A program made the position numbers and the translations under genes. From positions 1 to 39,609 of the IMG/VR virus record IMGVR_UViG_3300025286_000042: a DNA stretch of 39,609 nt. The stretch is one strand, 5' to 3'. Of the stretch, positions 33,377 to 39,460 are shown in pieces. Under the pieces are notes generated by a model, which saw nothing but the letters and a program-made list of their open reading frames with translations, ran no database searches and was not told the origin of the DNA. The DNA is from a virus. Each line of letters opens with the position of its first letter. The first letter of the stretch is position 1.

Positions 33377-33628
33377 ATGTCAATGGACCACTTCATTAAG
33401 ACGTATAATAATGATATGCAGCAGCACTTCTCATCCAGCAGAATGGCGGAGCGTCCCCGGTATTGCGAGGGCTGCAAGAAACCCTGGGACTGGATAACGT
33501 CAGATCACGCACAAAGAATACGGCCGTGGAAGCTGTTGGAAGAGTTTCCGACAATTGGCTGCAAACGTGAAATATGTCCAAAATGCCGAAAATCGGCAAA
33601 AAGGACGAAAACCGAGGCTCTAATTTGA
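33377..33628 (+). CDS. Small zinc-ribbon protein
   Basis: This 83-residue protein starts directly after the methyltransferase stop. CEGC and, 28 residues later, a Cys followed by CPKC can hold one zinc ion; WDWITSDHAQRIRPWKLLEE lies between. The tail is basic (RKSAKRTKTE). Such a ribbon could bind DNA or RNA. There is no HNH pair, so I do not call it a nuclease. It is the last gene before the Tas-like locus, and a shared transcript is possible. Confidence 0.6.
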   Translation: MSMDHFIKTYNNDMQQHFSSSRMAERPRYCEGCKKPWDWITSDHAQRIRPWKLLEEFPTIGCKREICPKCRKSAKRTKTEALI

Positions 33629-33755
33629 CGCATACGAGCAAAACTCAACCCGACACGATACTAGTCCGGCGTTCTGATACGCACCGATCCGGTCTCTCAT
33701 CTCACCCTCACACGGTGCCAGGGCGTCGGACATAACTTAGATAAGGATAAACAGA
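33629..33755 (+). promoter_or_regulatory. Structured leader before the Tas-like gene
   Basis: These 127 non-coding bases stand out in a region where genes overlap. GTCCGGCG (33664-33671) pairs with CGTCGGAC (33724-33731) with one G-T pair, enclosing about 52 bases. Inside, GCACCG (33681-33686) pairs with CGGTGC (33713-33718). The nested two-stem RNA of about 68 bases ends 24 bases before the Tas-like gene start, which has AAGGA nine bases before ATG. It may be a regulatory leader or a small RNA of the system. Confidence 0.45.
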
Positions 33756-34694
33756 ATGAATAAATCAAACCTAAAACCAATAGTAAGAGGAGCATACGAC
33801 TTGCAGACATTACGAATCCAAATGGGTGGTAGGATAGTTGCAAATTTCAGGGCGAAGTTAGGGATTTTACCATCAACAAAGACCGATGAAGCGGAAGTTG
33901 ATGCCAAGAAAATCCTTAAATGGCTGAAAGAGGAGTATAAACTCGTAACAGATGGAATGGCGACATTCCCACGAACCTTCAAGAAAAACGGGGAAAGTCT
34001 TATCTCAAATATGGCTGAATTGGTGCTTGTAGATCAATACTTCCGATTTGAGAGAGAGGAAACAAAATCGTTCAATCAGCTAAAGAAGGTGCTGAAAGAA
34101 TATCCCATTTACACTCAATTCTTGGAGGGGGTTTATGGCATAGGGCATACGATGGCGGGTGTGATAATCAGCGAAATTGACATCCACAAAGCTAAGTATG
34201 CCTCCTCAATCTGGGCGTATGCAGGACTGGACGTAGTGAACGGCAAAGGGAGGAGTCGAAAAAAAGAGCATCTTGTAGAAGTTGAGTACACAGACAGAGA
34301 CGGAAACAAACAAATGAAAAAGGGAATAACATTCAATCCGTTCCTGAAAACAAAATTAATCGGTGTGCTGGGTAGCTCATTCGTCAAACAGTCAGCAGAG
34401 AAATGTCCATATAGGTTGATTTACGATAACTACAAAAACCGACTTCGCAATAACCCGGATCATAAAGACAAATCAAAGGGACATACTCATAATATGGCGG
34501 TCAGGTATATGGTTAAGATGTTCCTTATTGATCTGTATAAAGTATGGCGGGAAATAGAAGGGTTGGAAGTTTATCCGCCTTACAGCGAAGCAAAACTTGG
34601 AATGAAGCATCAATACCGTGAAGCCATAGTGCCAAAGACAACCAAATACACAAAACGAATCAGTAAAAAAGAGACAACCATCTTGCGTAAGTGA
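33756..34694 (+). CDS. Tas-like protein (IS110 C-terminal / Nop-related), nuclease-less
   Basis: This 312-residue protein has VYGIGHTMAGVIISEID at residues 126-142, then YASSIWAYAGLDVVNGKG. That is the helix-hairpin pattern of the IS110-type transposase C-terminal domain, related to the Nop domain of box C/D RNPs. A basic loop, THNMAVRYMVKMFLIDLYKV and a terminal VYPPYSEAKLGMKH follow. The first 110 residues are helical. I see no DEDD/RuvC acidic set and no HNH, so it should bind RNA and DNA without cutting (TasA-like). Residues 294-312 are encoded by the tandem array. A 36-nt dual-spacer array directly downstream supports TIGR-Tas over a transposon. Confidence 0.8.
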   Translation: MNKSNLKPIVRGAYDLQTLRIQMGGRIVANFRAKLGILPSTKTDEAEVDAKKILKWLKEEYKLVTDGMATFPRTFKKNGESLISNMAELVLVDQYFRFEREETKSFNQLKKVLKEYPIYTQFLEGVYGIGHTMAGVIISEIDIHKAKYASSIWAYAGLDVVNGKGRSRKKEHLVEVEYTDRDGNKQMKKGITFNPFLKTKLIGVLGSSFVKQSAEKCPYRLIYDNYKNRLRNNPDHKDKSKGHTHNMAVRYMVKMFLIDLYKVWREIEGLEVYPPYSEAKLGMKHQYREAIVPKTTKYTKRISKKETTILRK

Positions 34695-34851
34695 GTCAAA
34701 ATACCTAAGACAACCAAGATGAACGAACGAATCAGTAAAAAAGAGACAACCACTCTCTCGAAGTGAGTCATTCTTGACTAGACAACCAGACACTGTAAAC
34801 GAGTCAAATTATACTAGCCAACCATAGATGAGAAACGAGCCAAACAATAAA
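34636..34851 (+). repeat. TIGR-like dual-spacer array, six 36-nt units
   Basis: Units start at 34636, 34672, 34708, 34744, 34780 and 34816, exactly 36 bases apart. Each has an edge repeat AGACAACCA (AGCCAACCA in unit 6), a 9-nt variable segment, a loop repeat (AACGAATCA, AGTGAGTCA, AACGAGTCA or AACGAGCCA) and a second 9-nt segment. First segments: AATACACAA, TCTTGCGTA, AGATGAACG, CTCTCTCGA, GACACTGTA, TAGATGAGA. Second segments: GTAAAAAAG, AAATACCTA, GTAAAAAAG, TTCTTGACT, AATTATACT, AACAATAAA. Repeat plus spacer twice in 36 nt is the architecture described for tigRNAs. Unit 1 and most of unit 2 lie inside the Tas-like gene. Confidence 0.88.
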
Positions 34852-34856
34852 AGAAG

Positions 34857-36308
34857 ATGACTGAAGAACCGTTACAACCGCTGTACTCAATAGAAGCTGA
34901 AGAAGCGCTGATTGCTGCTGTCTTAACAGACGCAGAGATACTGGACCATACCAGCTACCTGAATAAAGACGACTTCTACGACACCAAAACGCAATACATC
35001 TGGCGGAGTATAAAGTATCTCTTTAACAACCGTAAAAATATAGATCCTGTCAGTATTATAGAAGCGCTCAAGAAGAATAAGTCGCTTGAGAAGTCTGGCG
35101 GAAGTTACTATATAACAGGGCTTTTTGGCACCATTCCCACTGCGGCAAACGCTGGTGAACACGCCAAGATAATCCGAGAGTACGCGATAAAAAGACGACT
35201 CCAGGAAGTGACCTGCAAATTCTATCAGTCCGGAATACCGGACCTGAACGGCGACCTGACCAAATTCCAGCAGGAGATAGACGAAATCACTTCGTCCATT
35301 CCGCAAACGACTACTATTCCAGGTCTCACATTGCACAAATACAGCGACTATATCGACGACGCTACACCGGAACCGGACTTTATCGTCACCTGCGGCATAC
35401 TCCCGGAAAGAGGCGTACTCATTATCGGCGGACAACCTAAGTCCGGCAAGTCAATACTGTCAATCAATCTGGGGTACTGCCTGGCAACAGCATCCAACTG
35501 GCTTGGATTTACCATCCCGCAAAAGAGACGAACGCTTATACTCCAAGCGGAAAACTCGTACTATAACGTAAGACGGCGGATAAAAACGCTGCACAACGCC
35601 TCAGAACCGCCGTATAATCTCCAAATCCCGAAAGATGACAACCTGATAATGTCGGACCCTGTTTCGATTAAAATAAACGAATTTAACGGCTATACAGCAG
35701 TAAGACAGCTGATCAAACAGTACAAACCGGAAGTATTGATACTGGACCCGCTGATTCACTTCCACTCAGCAAACGAGAATGACAACGCCGAAATGGGAAT
35801 GGTTATGGAGCAGATCCGCTCACTGGCCAACAATCACAATCTGGCGATTGTATTGGTACACCACACCAAGAAACCGGGAATGGACTCATCACCAGGCGGA
35901 ATGGCACTGAGAGGAGCTTCCGCCGTCTTCGGCGCCGTGGACAGCTCACTTGTGTTGTCCAGAAATTCCGATACAGATACTGGCGATACAGACTACACCC
36001 TCAATTTCGACATCCGCAACGGCGAAAACCCGGAGCAGTACAACCTCGATTTTGACGATTCAATACTGTTCTTTATGAAAAAAGAAAACGATTCAGTCAA
36101 TATCGGACAGTTTATCCAGGATACAACAATTAAATGCGGAGAAGACGGCATCAGCCGTAAACTGCTGATCGAATTAGCGGAAGATGAGGGATTCGCAAGC
36201 AACACAACACGCAGAAAACTGACAGCACTGATCAATAAAAATACGGTTAAAACGGATGGAAAAAAACGGGATCCAACAATATATTATCATACCTTTGCAA
36301 GTGACTGA
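34857..36308 (+). CDS. Replicative helicase (DnaB N-domain + RepA-like ATPase)
   Basis: This 483-residue protein starts with a DnaB N-terminal domain at residues about 8-120 (LYSIEAEEALIAAVLTDAEI, GSYYITGLF, IIREYAIKRRL). The RecA-fold ATPase resembles plasmid RepA helicases: Walker A GQPKSGKS near residue 194, Walker B EVLILDPLIHFHS, LVHHTKKPG, and MALRGASAVFGAVD. The last 70 residues look like a winged helix (SRKLLIELAEDEGFASNTTR). It would unwind DNA at the phage origin, possibly the repeats just downstream. It starts 5 bases after the tandem array, with AAAGAAG as the ribosome binding site. Confidence 0.85.
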   Translation: MTEEPLQPLYSIEAEEALIAAVLTDAEILDHTSYLNKDDFYDTKTQYIWRSIKYLFNNRKNIDPVSIIEALKKNKSLEKSGGSYYITGLFGTIPTAANAGEHAKIIREYAIKRRLQEVTCKFYQSGIPDLNGDLTKFQQEIDEITSSIPQTTTIPGLTLHKYSDYIDDATPEPDFIVTCGILPERGVLIIGGQPKSGKSILSINLGYCLATASNWLGFTIPQKRRTLILQAENSYYNVRRRIKTLHNASEPPYNLQIPKDDNLIMSDPVSIKINEFNGYTAVRQLIKQYKPEVLILDPLIHFHSANENDNAEMGMVMEQIRSLANNHNLAIVLVHHTKKPGMDSSPGGMALRGASAVFGAVDSSLVLSRNSDTDTGDTDYTLNFDIRNGENPEQYNLDFDDSILFFMKKENDSVNIGQFIQDTTIKCGEDGISRKLLIELAEDEGFASNTTRRKLTALINKNTVKTDGKKRDPTIYYHTFASD

Positions 36309-36314
36309 AATCCC

Positions 36315-36482
36315 TTGTTTCCATTCTTATTTCCACGGAAACAAGGTTGGAAATAAGGAATTAAAAACCGTTGTTTCCACGCTTGTTTCCAAGGAAACAG
36401 TGATGGAAATAAGGAATTGAAAACCGTTGTTTCCACTTTCTATCCCCTAAAGGGATAGGGGGAACGTTGGAAATAAGGAATT
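36315..36482. repeat. Three ~56-bp repeats, probable replication origin
   Basis: TTGTTTCCA starts at 36315, 36371 and 36427, exactly 56 bases apart. Each copy ends with TGGAAATAAGGAATT and, in the first two, AAAACCG. The middles differ: copy 1 holds CTTATTTCCACGGAAACAAG, copy 2 TTGTTTCCAAGGAAACAG, and copy 3 the hairpin CTATCCC-CTAAA-GGGATAG (36440-36458). TTTCC and GGAAA boxes recur in both orientations. Placement just after the helicase gene and before convergent genes fits an iteron-type origin. Alternatives are a replication-terminator set or an RNA-coding array. Confidence 0.7.
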
Positions 36483-36579
36483 TGGCGAGTAAAGAAAAAG
36501 AAGCAAAAAGAAATCTTTGGAATAATTTTAGTTATATGTTTTTGGTGCTGCGGTGTAATTCCGCAAAGTATCAAAAAGA

Positions 36580-36622
36580 CATAAAAAGCACATCCGCTTA
36601 CGCTTCGTGTTTTTATGCTTTT
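36580..36622. terminator. Bidirectional terminator between convergent operons
   Basis: CATAAAAAGCAC (36580-36591) pairs with GTGTTTTTATG (36607-36617) with one bulged base, and is followed by CTTTTT. A-rich and T-rich sides on opposite strands let it stop transcripts from both directions. It lies between the rightward helicase operon and the leftward small-gene cluster. Confidence 0.65.
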
Positions 36623-36741
36623 TAATGGCTTTGCTGTTTTGAGGTGGTGAAAGAAAAAAAAGATGAAAAGAAAAGAAAAGAAAACCGGTTTTGTGCTGCC
36701 GGCTAATTTTTTGTGTTGAAAAACCCTGTACCTGCAACAGA

Positions 36742-36756
36742 GTTCCGGGGCGGAAC
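36742..36756. terminator. Compact hairpin at the end of the leftward cluster
   Basis: GTTCCG (36742-36747), loop GGG, CGGAAC (36751-36756) form a perfect 6-bp stem, 32 bases beyond the stop of the last leftward gene. There is no clean T run for the leftward transcript, so a terminator is possible but a protein-binding palindrome is equally so. Confidence 0.35.
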
Positions 36757-36787
36757 AGAATTGCCTTAAATGGCGATTGGTTGTGGT

Positions 36788-36883
36788 TTAACGGCGTTTT
36801 TTCGGTTCACTTGAGTGTAGGTGCGGATTTGAGGGTAAACGACGTTCATCGGCGAATTTGGATGGGTTGTGTAGTGTTTTCAT
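36788..36883 (-). CDS. Very small basic protein
   Basis: This is a 31-residue protein whose ATG overlaps the stop of the upstream gene (ATGA) and has AAAGGAG eight bases before it. It is rich in Pro, His, Arg and Lys (FADERRLPSNPHLHSSEPKK). It is the last gene of the leftward cluster. Its tiny size leaves doubt, but the strong initiation signal matches its neighbours. Confidence 0.45.
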   Translation of the reverse strand: MKTLHNPSKFADERRLPSNPHLHSSEPKKRR

Positions 36884-37098
36884 CGTGTTTTCTCCTTTAT
36901 TTCAAAGTCTTTTTTTCGGAATCCTTCCCTGCCGTATGCTTGGTAGCCCCAATCTTCAAATGAGCCATCTTCCCAAATTATCCCCCAAGTCTTACCTTTT
37001 CTAAATCCATAGTTTTTTGCTACAAATTTCCAAGTTAGCCATCCAAAATTACCATTTTGTTTTTTCCCATATTTCGATTCTATCTTAGATATTATCAT
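36880..37098 (-). CDS. Small Trp/Gly-rich protein
   Basis: This 72-residue protein has GAGGAG upstream of ATG 37098. It is rich in aromatic residues and glycine (NGNFGWLTWKFVAKNYGFRK, TWGIIWEDGSFEDWGYQAYG), probably a small beta barrel, with a charged C-terminal helix. It is part of the leftward small-gene cluster. No family recognised; a host-takeover role is an inference from the cluster type. Confidence 0.6.
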   Translation of the reverse strand: MIISKIESKYGKKQNGNFGWLTWKFVAKNYGFRKGKTWGIIWEDGSFEDWGYQAYGREGFRKKDFEIKEKTR

Positions 37099-37119
37099 TT
37101 TATTTCTCCTCTCTTTTTG

Positions 37120-37587
37120 TTATTGGATGGTGAAAGTGTATAGTTTTCTTCCTCTTATTTTCGGATCCCGGACGTATAGCTTACCGTCTTTCCGGCCGTT
37201 AATTAGTCGTTTGTGATACCAGGTGGATCCGTTCATTCCGGAAACTTTGTGGGTTTTCCTGTACGCTTCTTCACCGTAATAACAAACAGAAGTGTAAAAA
37301 TACGTTTCCCGTTCTTCTTCGGTGTAAAGTGATTGCATATTTTTAAGGAAACTTTTCTCTTCGGCCGTTAGTTCTCTTTCTCCCTGTTCAAAAACAGTAA
37401 ATTGCTTCCCATCATAATCCAATAGTGAAGCAGCGGGAAAATCAAGCCAGCCGGCCGTTGTTTTGACGGAATTGGATTGTACTTTCAGTATTTTTCGCTC
37501 TTTCTCTTTCCGGTTTTCGATGAAGTGAAAATTGCAAATTAGTGCGGTGGCGCTGTTAAGGTCCCGTTTCAGTTGTGATAGTGTCAT
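37120..37587 (-). CDS. Cluster protein with C-terminal basic beta region
   Basis: This 155-residue protein has a good ribosome binding site (AGGAGAG, 7 bases before ATG 37587). The N-terminal half is helical and charged. The C-terminal half (SGMNGSTWYHKRLINGRKDG, KLYVRDPKIRGRKLYTFTIQ) is beta-rich and basic. A similar KLYV/KLYL with Arg and Lys spacing occurs in the product of 38083-38400, so the cluster may hold distantly related members. Function unknown. Confidence 0.6.
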   Translation of the reverse strand: MTLSQLKRDLNSATALICNFHFIENRKEKERKILKVQSNSVKTTAGWLDFPAASLLDYDGKQFTVFEQGERELTAEEKSFLKNMQSLYTEEERETYFYTSVCYYGEEAYRKTHKVSGMNGSTWYHKRLINGRKDGKLYVRDPKIRGRKLYTFTIQ

Positions 37588-37620
37588 TTTTGTTCTCTCC
37601 TGTGTTGTGTTATCCTTTAT

Positions 37621-37956
37621 TTAATTAATTCTAAACATAACTAAGTCACCGATACTCATTTCGCAGCCGTCGTAACCTGACAAAGAATGTCCTCTCCCGT
37701 CTATTCTTGCATCGTGTTTCCATTTTTCTTCGTCAAAATAGCTCATAAAATGATCGGGAAGCTCCGGAGCTATGCATTCGTCTATATAGCTGTCAAGAGA
37801 TTCTTCCCAGGCATATTCTGCTTCATCATCAGTTCCGATTGCATAGTCACCTTTCTCCGCTTCCAACACGGTCAGCCCGTAGTGGTTGTAATCCGTTATT
37901 GTGAACCGGCCGATTTCATTAATTAACTCTTTTGTTTCTGTGTATGTAAATTCCAT
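37621..37956 (-). CDS. Acidic small protein, conserved phage type
   Basis: This 111-residue protein starts at ATG 37956, set by AAAGGGAGAGAG just upstream rather than at an earlier in-frame codon. It is strongly acidic, with DEAEYAWEESLDSYIDECIA and a C-terminal DARIDGRGHSLSGYDGCEMS. The DGRGHxLSxYDG segment is shared by many small phage proteins of unknown role. Negative charge over its length would suit a DNA mimic, but this is untested inference. Confidence 0.65.
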   Translation of the reverse strand: MEFTYTETKELINEIGRFTITDYNHYGLTVLEAEKGDYAIGTDDEAEYAWEESLDSYIDECIAPELPDHFMSYFDEEKWKHDARIDGRGHSLSGYDGCEMSIGDLVMFRIN

Positions 37957-37973
37957 TTTACTCTCTCCCTTTG

Positions 37974-38072
37974 TTACCTTCTCCGCCACCATCGGAGCAG
38001 GTATCGGAAACTCCGATCCAAGCTCCAGCCGGCGATAAGTAGTGATCCGGTGATGAATATAACGTCTGACAT
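37974..38072 (-). CDS. Very small membrane protein
   Basis: This 32-residue frame has one hydrophobic segment (VIFITGSLLIAGWSL) and a very basic end (RYLLRWWRRR), following the positive-inside rule. No Shine-Dalgarno is visible. It lies 10 bases after the stop of the upstream gene and ends 17 bases before the next start, so spacing is plausible. Low certainty. Confidence 0.35.
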   Translation of the reverse strand: MSDVIFITGSLLIAGWSLDRSFRYLLRWWRRR

Positions 38073-38082
38073 TTGCTGTTAT

Positions 38083-38400
38083 TTACGGTTGTCTCATTAT
38101 TTGAGACACTTCGCTGTCGAGGAAATCGGTGTTTTCCCTGTACCAGCGGCTCATAATATCATTGTACCAGACAACCCAAGTGGACCCTTCGGTGTAAAAT
38201 ACCTTACCTTCGTCCGGTTCTATCCGGAACGTGGCGATAACTTTCGGATCCTTCCCTTCGGTATGCAAGTATAGCTTACCGTTGTATCGGCCGCTTTTTA
38301 CTGCCGTGTTTAATTGTCCGGCGGAACTGTAAGGTTCCAAGAGATATTGTGCTATTAAATTCAGCACGTCGGATAGTGCCTGCTGTTTGTATGTATTCAT
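38083..38400 (-). CDS. Small cluster protein
   Basis: This 105-residue protein starts at ATG 38400, preceded by AAAGGAG; an earlier in-frame start would place the ribosome binding site inside the gene. The front is helical (ALSDVLNLIAQYLLEPYSSA), and the middle is beta-rich and basic (SGRYNGKLYLHTEGKDPKVI). The end carries STWVVWYNDIMSRWYRENTD. GSTWVVWYND recalls GSTWYHKRL in 37120-37587. Function unknown. Confidence 0.6.
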   Translation of the reverse strand: MNTYKQQALSDVLNLIAQYLLEPYSSAGQLNTAVKSGRYNGKLYLHTEGKDPKVIATFRIEPDEGKVFYTEGSTWVVWYNDIMSRWYRENTDFLDSEVSQIMRQP

Positions 38401-38460
38401 TTCTGTTTTTCTCCTTTGTTGTTGTTTATGTGGCTTCAATTCACCCTGAAGTAGTCGTTG

Positions 38461-38688
38461 TCATTGTTTTATCTCCTCTAATTCGTTTGTATTTGGATTA
38501 AACAGTCTTTGAGTATATCCCATTAATTTCCCGTCCCAGTAACTTGGTGCGGATATAAGATATTTTCCGGCGTCGTGTTTTGTTACTCGAAAATCTTTCA
38601 TACGCTGACCGAAAAATTTCAGCGTATCACGACTGAAAAAATGCGGCGACGATTTCGCGGTCCGTTGTTTGATTTCGTAGATCGTCAT
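38461..38688 (-). CDS. Small basic protein
   Basis: This 75-residue protein has AGGAG upstream of ATG 38688. Lys/Arg- and aromatic-rich segments (TAKSSPHFFSRDTLKFFGQR, GKYLISAPSYWDGKLMGYTQ) are followed by a short acidic end. The SPHFFSRDTLKFFGQRMKDF part is shared by small phage and plasmid proteins of unknown role. The leftward cluster context and strong initiation support it. Confidence 0.6.
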   Translation of the reverse strand: MTIYEIKQRTAKSSPHFFSRDTLKFFGQRMKDFRVTKHDAGKYLISAPSYWDGKLMGYTQRLFNPNTNELEEIKQ

Positions 38689-38712
38689 TGTCTTATCTCC
38701 TCTTATCTGTTT

Positions 38713-39018
38713 TTACTGCAGGAATGCTTCCATATCGTCATTGATTGCGAATGCTTCCCTTGTTGTTTCCTCTTGGTAACATTGTTCTAGTATCTCTTCC
38801 CGAAGTTCTCCACGTGTGCCGTACCAGGGAAGAGGGATCGCAGCATAGGGTTGGCCAGATCCTTGGAAGTAGTCAGATATGCAAATATCTATCAAGCTTC
38901 CGGTGTAGGATATGTATGCATAGGATTCACAATTGTGATTGTTTTCCTTACATTCACACAGATGACAGATTTCTTCCGATCGCTGCTGAAGGTGTAGGTT
39001 TAGTTCGTAGAGTTCCAT
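38713..39018 (-). CDS. Small acidic cluster protein
   Basis: This is a 101-residue protein. ATG 39018 is preferred over ATG 39024 because the GGAAGG ribosome binding site is at the right distance from it. The front is helical with Cys and His (LHLQQRSEEICHLCECKENN), possibly a metal site CHLCEC. A short beta part and an acidic tail (FAINDDMEAFLQ) follow. Function unknown. Confidence 0.6.
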   Translation of the reverse strand: MELYELNLHLQQRSEEICHLCECKENNHNCESYAYISYTGSLIDICISDYFQGSGQPYAAIPLPWYGTRGELREEILEQCYQEETTREAFAINDDMEAFLQ

Positions 39019-39048
39019 TGTCATTCCTTCCTTTCGTTTAGGTTTTGT

Positions 39049-39234
39049 TTACTGTCTTGAGAACACTGTTAATTCCAGGTCATACACGTTTTCTTCAATA
39101 TATCTGTTTATGATTTTATTTATCATACAATCTGACAAGTTTTTTGCATACTGTCCATAATACCAGCATATTTCGTGTATATCCGGCAAATTATTCTCTT
39201 TTATTAGTTCATTATTTAGCTTGCCAATATCCAT
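39049..39234 (-). CDS. Small acidic protein
   Basis: This 61-residue protein has AAAGGGAG ten bases before ATG 39234. It is helical and acidic (DIGKLNNELIKENNLPDIHE, CMINKIINRYIEENVYDLEL). It is the second gene of the leftward cluster from the promoter side. No family recognised. Confidence 0.6.
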   Translation of the reverse strand: MDIGKLNNELIKENNLPDIHEICWYYGQYAKNLSDCMINKIINRYIEENVYDLELTVFSRQ

Positions 39235-39253
39235 TGTCTTTTCTCCCTTTCGT

Positions 39254-39460
39254 TTAGGTTTTGTTTAGGGTGTAGCCATATTCGCCCGCCACATAGTTTA
39301 TATGTTTGGATGTCGTGACACTCCACCACCCTAGGGGCGTAATTGTTTTGTCCAGGTGGTTTATATGCGCAACCCGGGTGTCGTATGAATAGACGCTTTC
39401 GTTGTCTACACGTAGATTCTGTTTGTACTTGTCTAGATTCCATTTGCTATGTTGTTTCAT
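39254..39460 (-). CDS. Small phage protein, right copy (complete)
   Basis: This 68-residue protein starts at ATG 39460, with AAAGGGAGAACG directly upstream. It contains VYSYDTRVAHINHLDKTITP, then LGWWSVTTSKHINYVAGEYG. It is a diverged copy of the truncated protein at 1-198. The pairs differ mostly by transitions and conservative residues, so both copies appear to be under selection for protein sequence. It is the first gene of the leftward cluster. Function unknown. Confidence 0.65.
   Translation of the reverse strand: MKQHSKWNLDKYKQNLRVDNESVYSYDTRVAHINHLDKTITPLGWWSVTTSKHINYVAGEYGYTLNKT

Larger units (their letters stand above)
36483..36787. other. AT-rich non-coding stretch between convergent operons
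   Basis: No convincing gene is present on either strand. It contains a purine-rich tract (36648-36684, mostly A and G on this strand), a small hairpin TGCGG/CCGCA near 36548-36565, a bidirectional terminator and a compact GTTCCG/CGGAAC hairpin. Together with the 56-bp repeats it could be part of the origin, with the A-rich tract as an unwinding element. Confidence 0.5.

Noticed and set aside
33756-34694. Active IS110-family insertion sequence
   Set aside because: The N-terminal DEDD catalytic domain is missing and I see no element ends flanking the gene; the downstream array explains the locus better.
34473-34793. Leftward protein with 12-residue repeats
   Set aside because: The repeat is the translation of the 36-nt array on the opposite strand; no ribosome binding site.
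34636-34851. CRISPR array
   Set aside because: Repeats and variable parts are only 9 nt and come in two alternating types; no Cas1, Cas2 or effector gene is nearby.
36691-36963. Rightward Cys/Phe-rich protein
   Set aside because: It overlaps leftward genes with good start signals and has no ribosome binding site.
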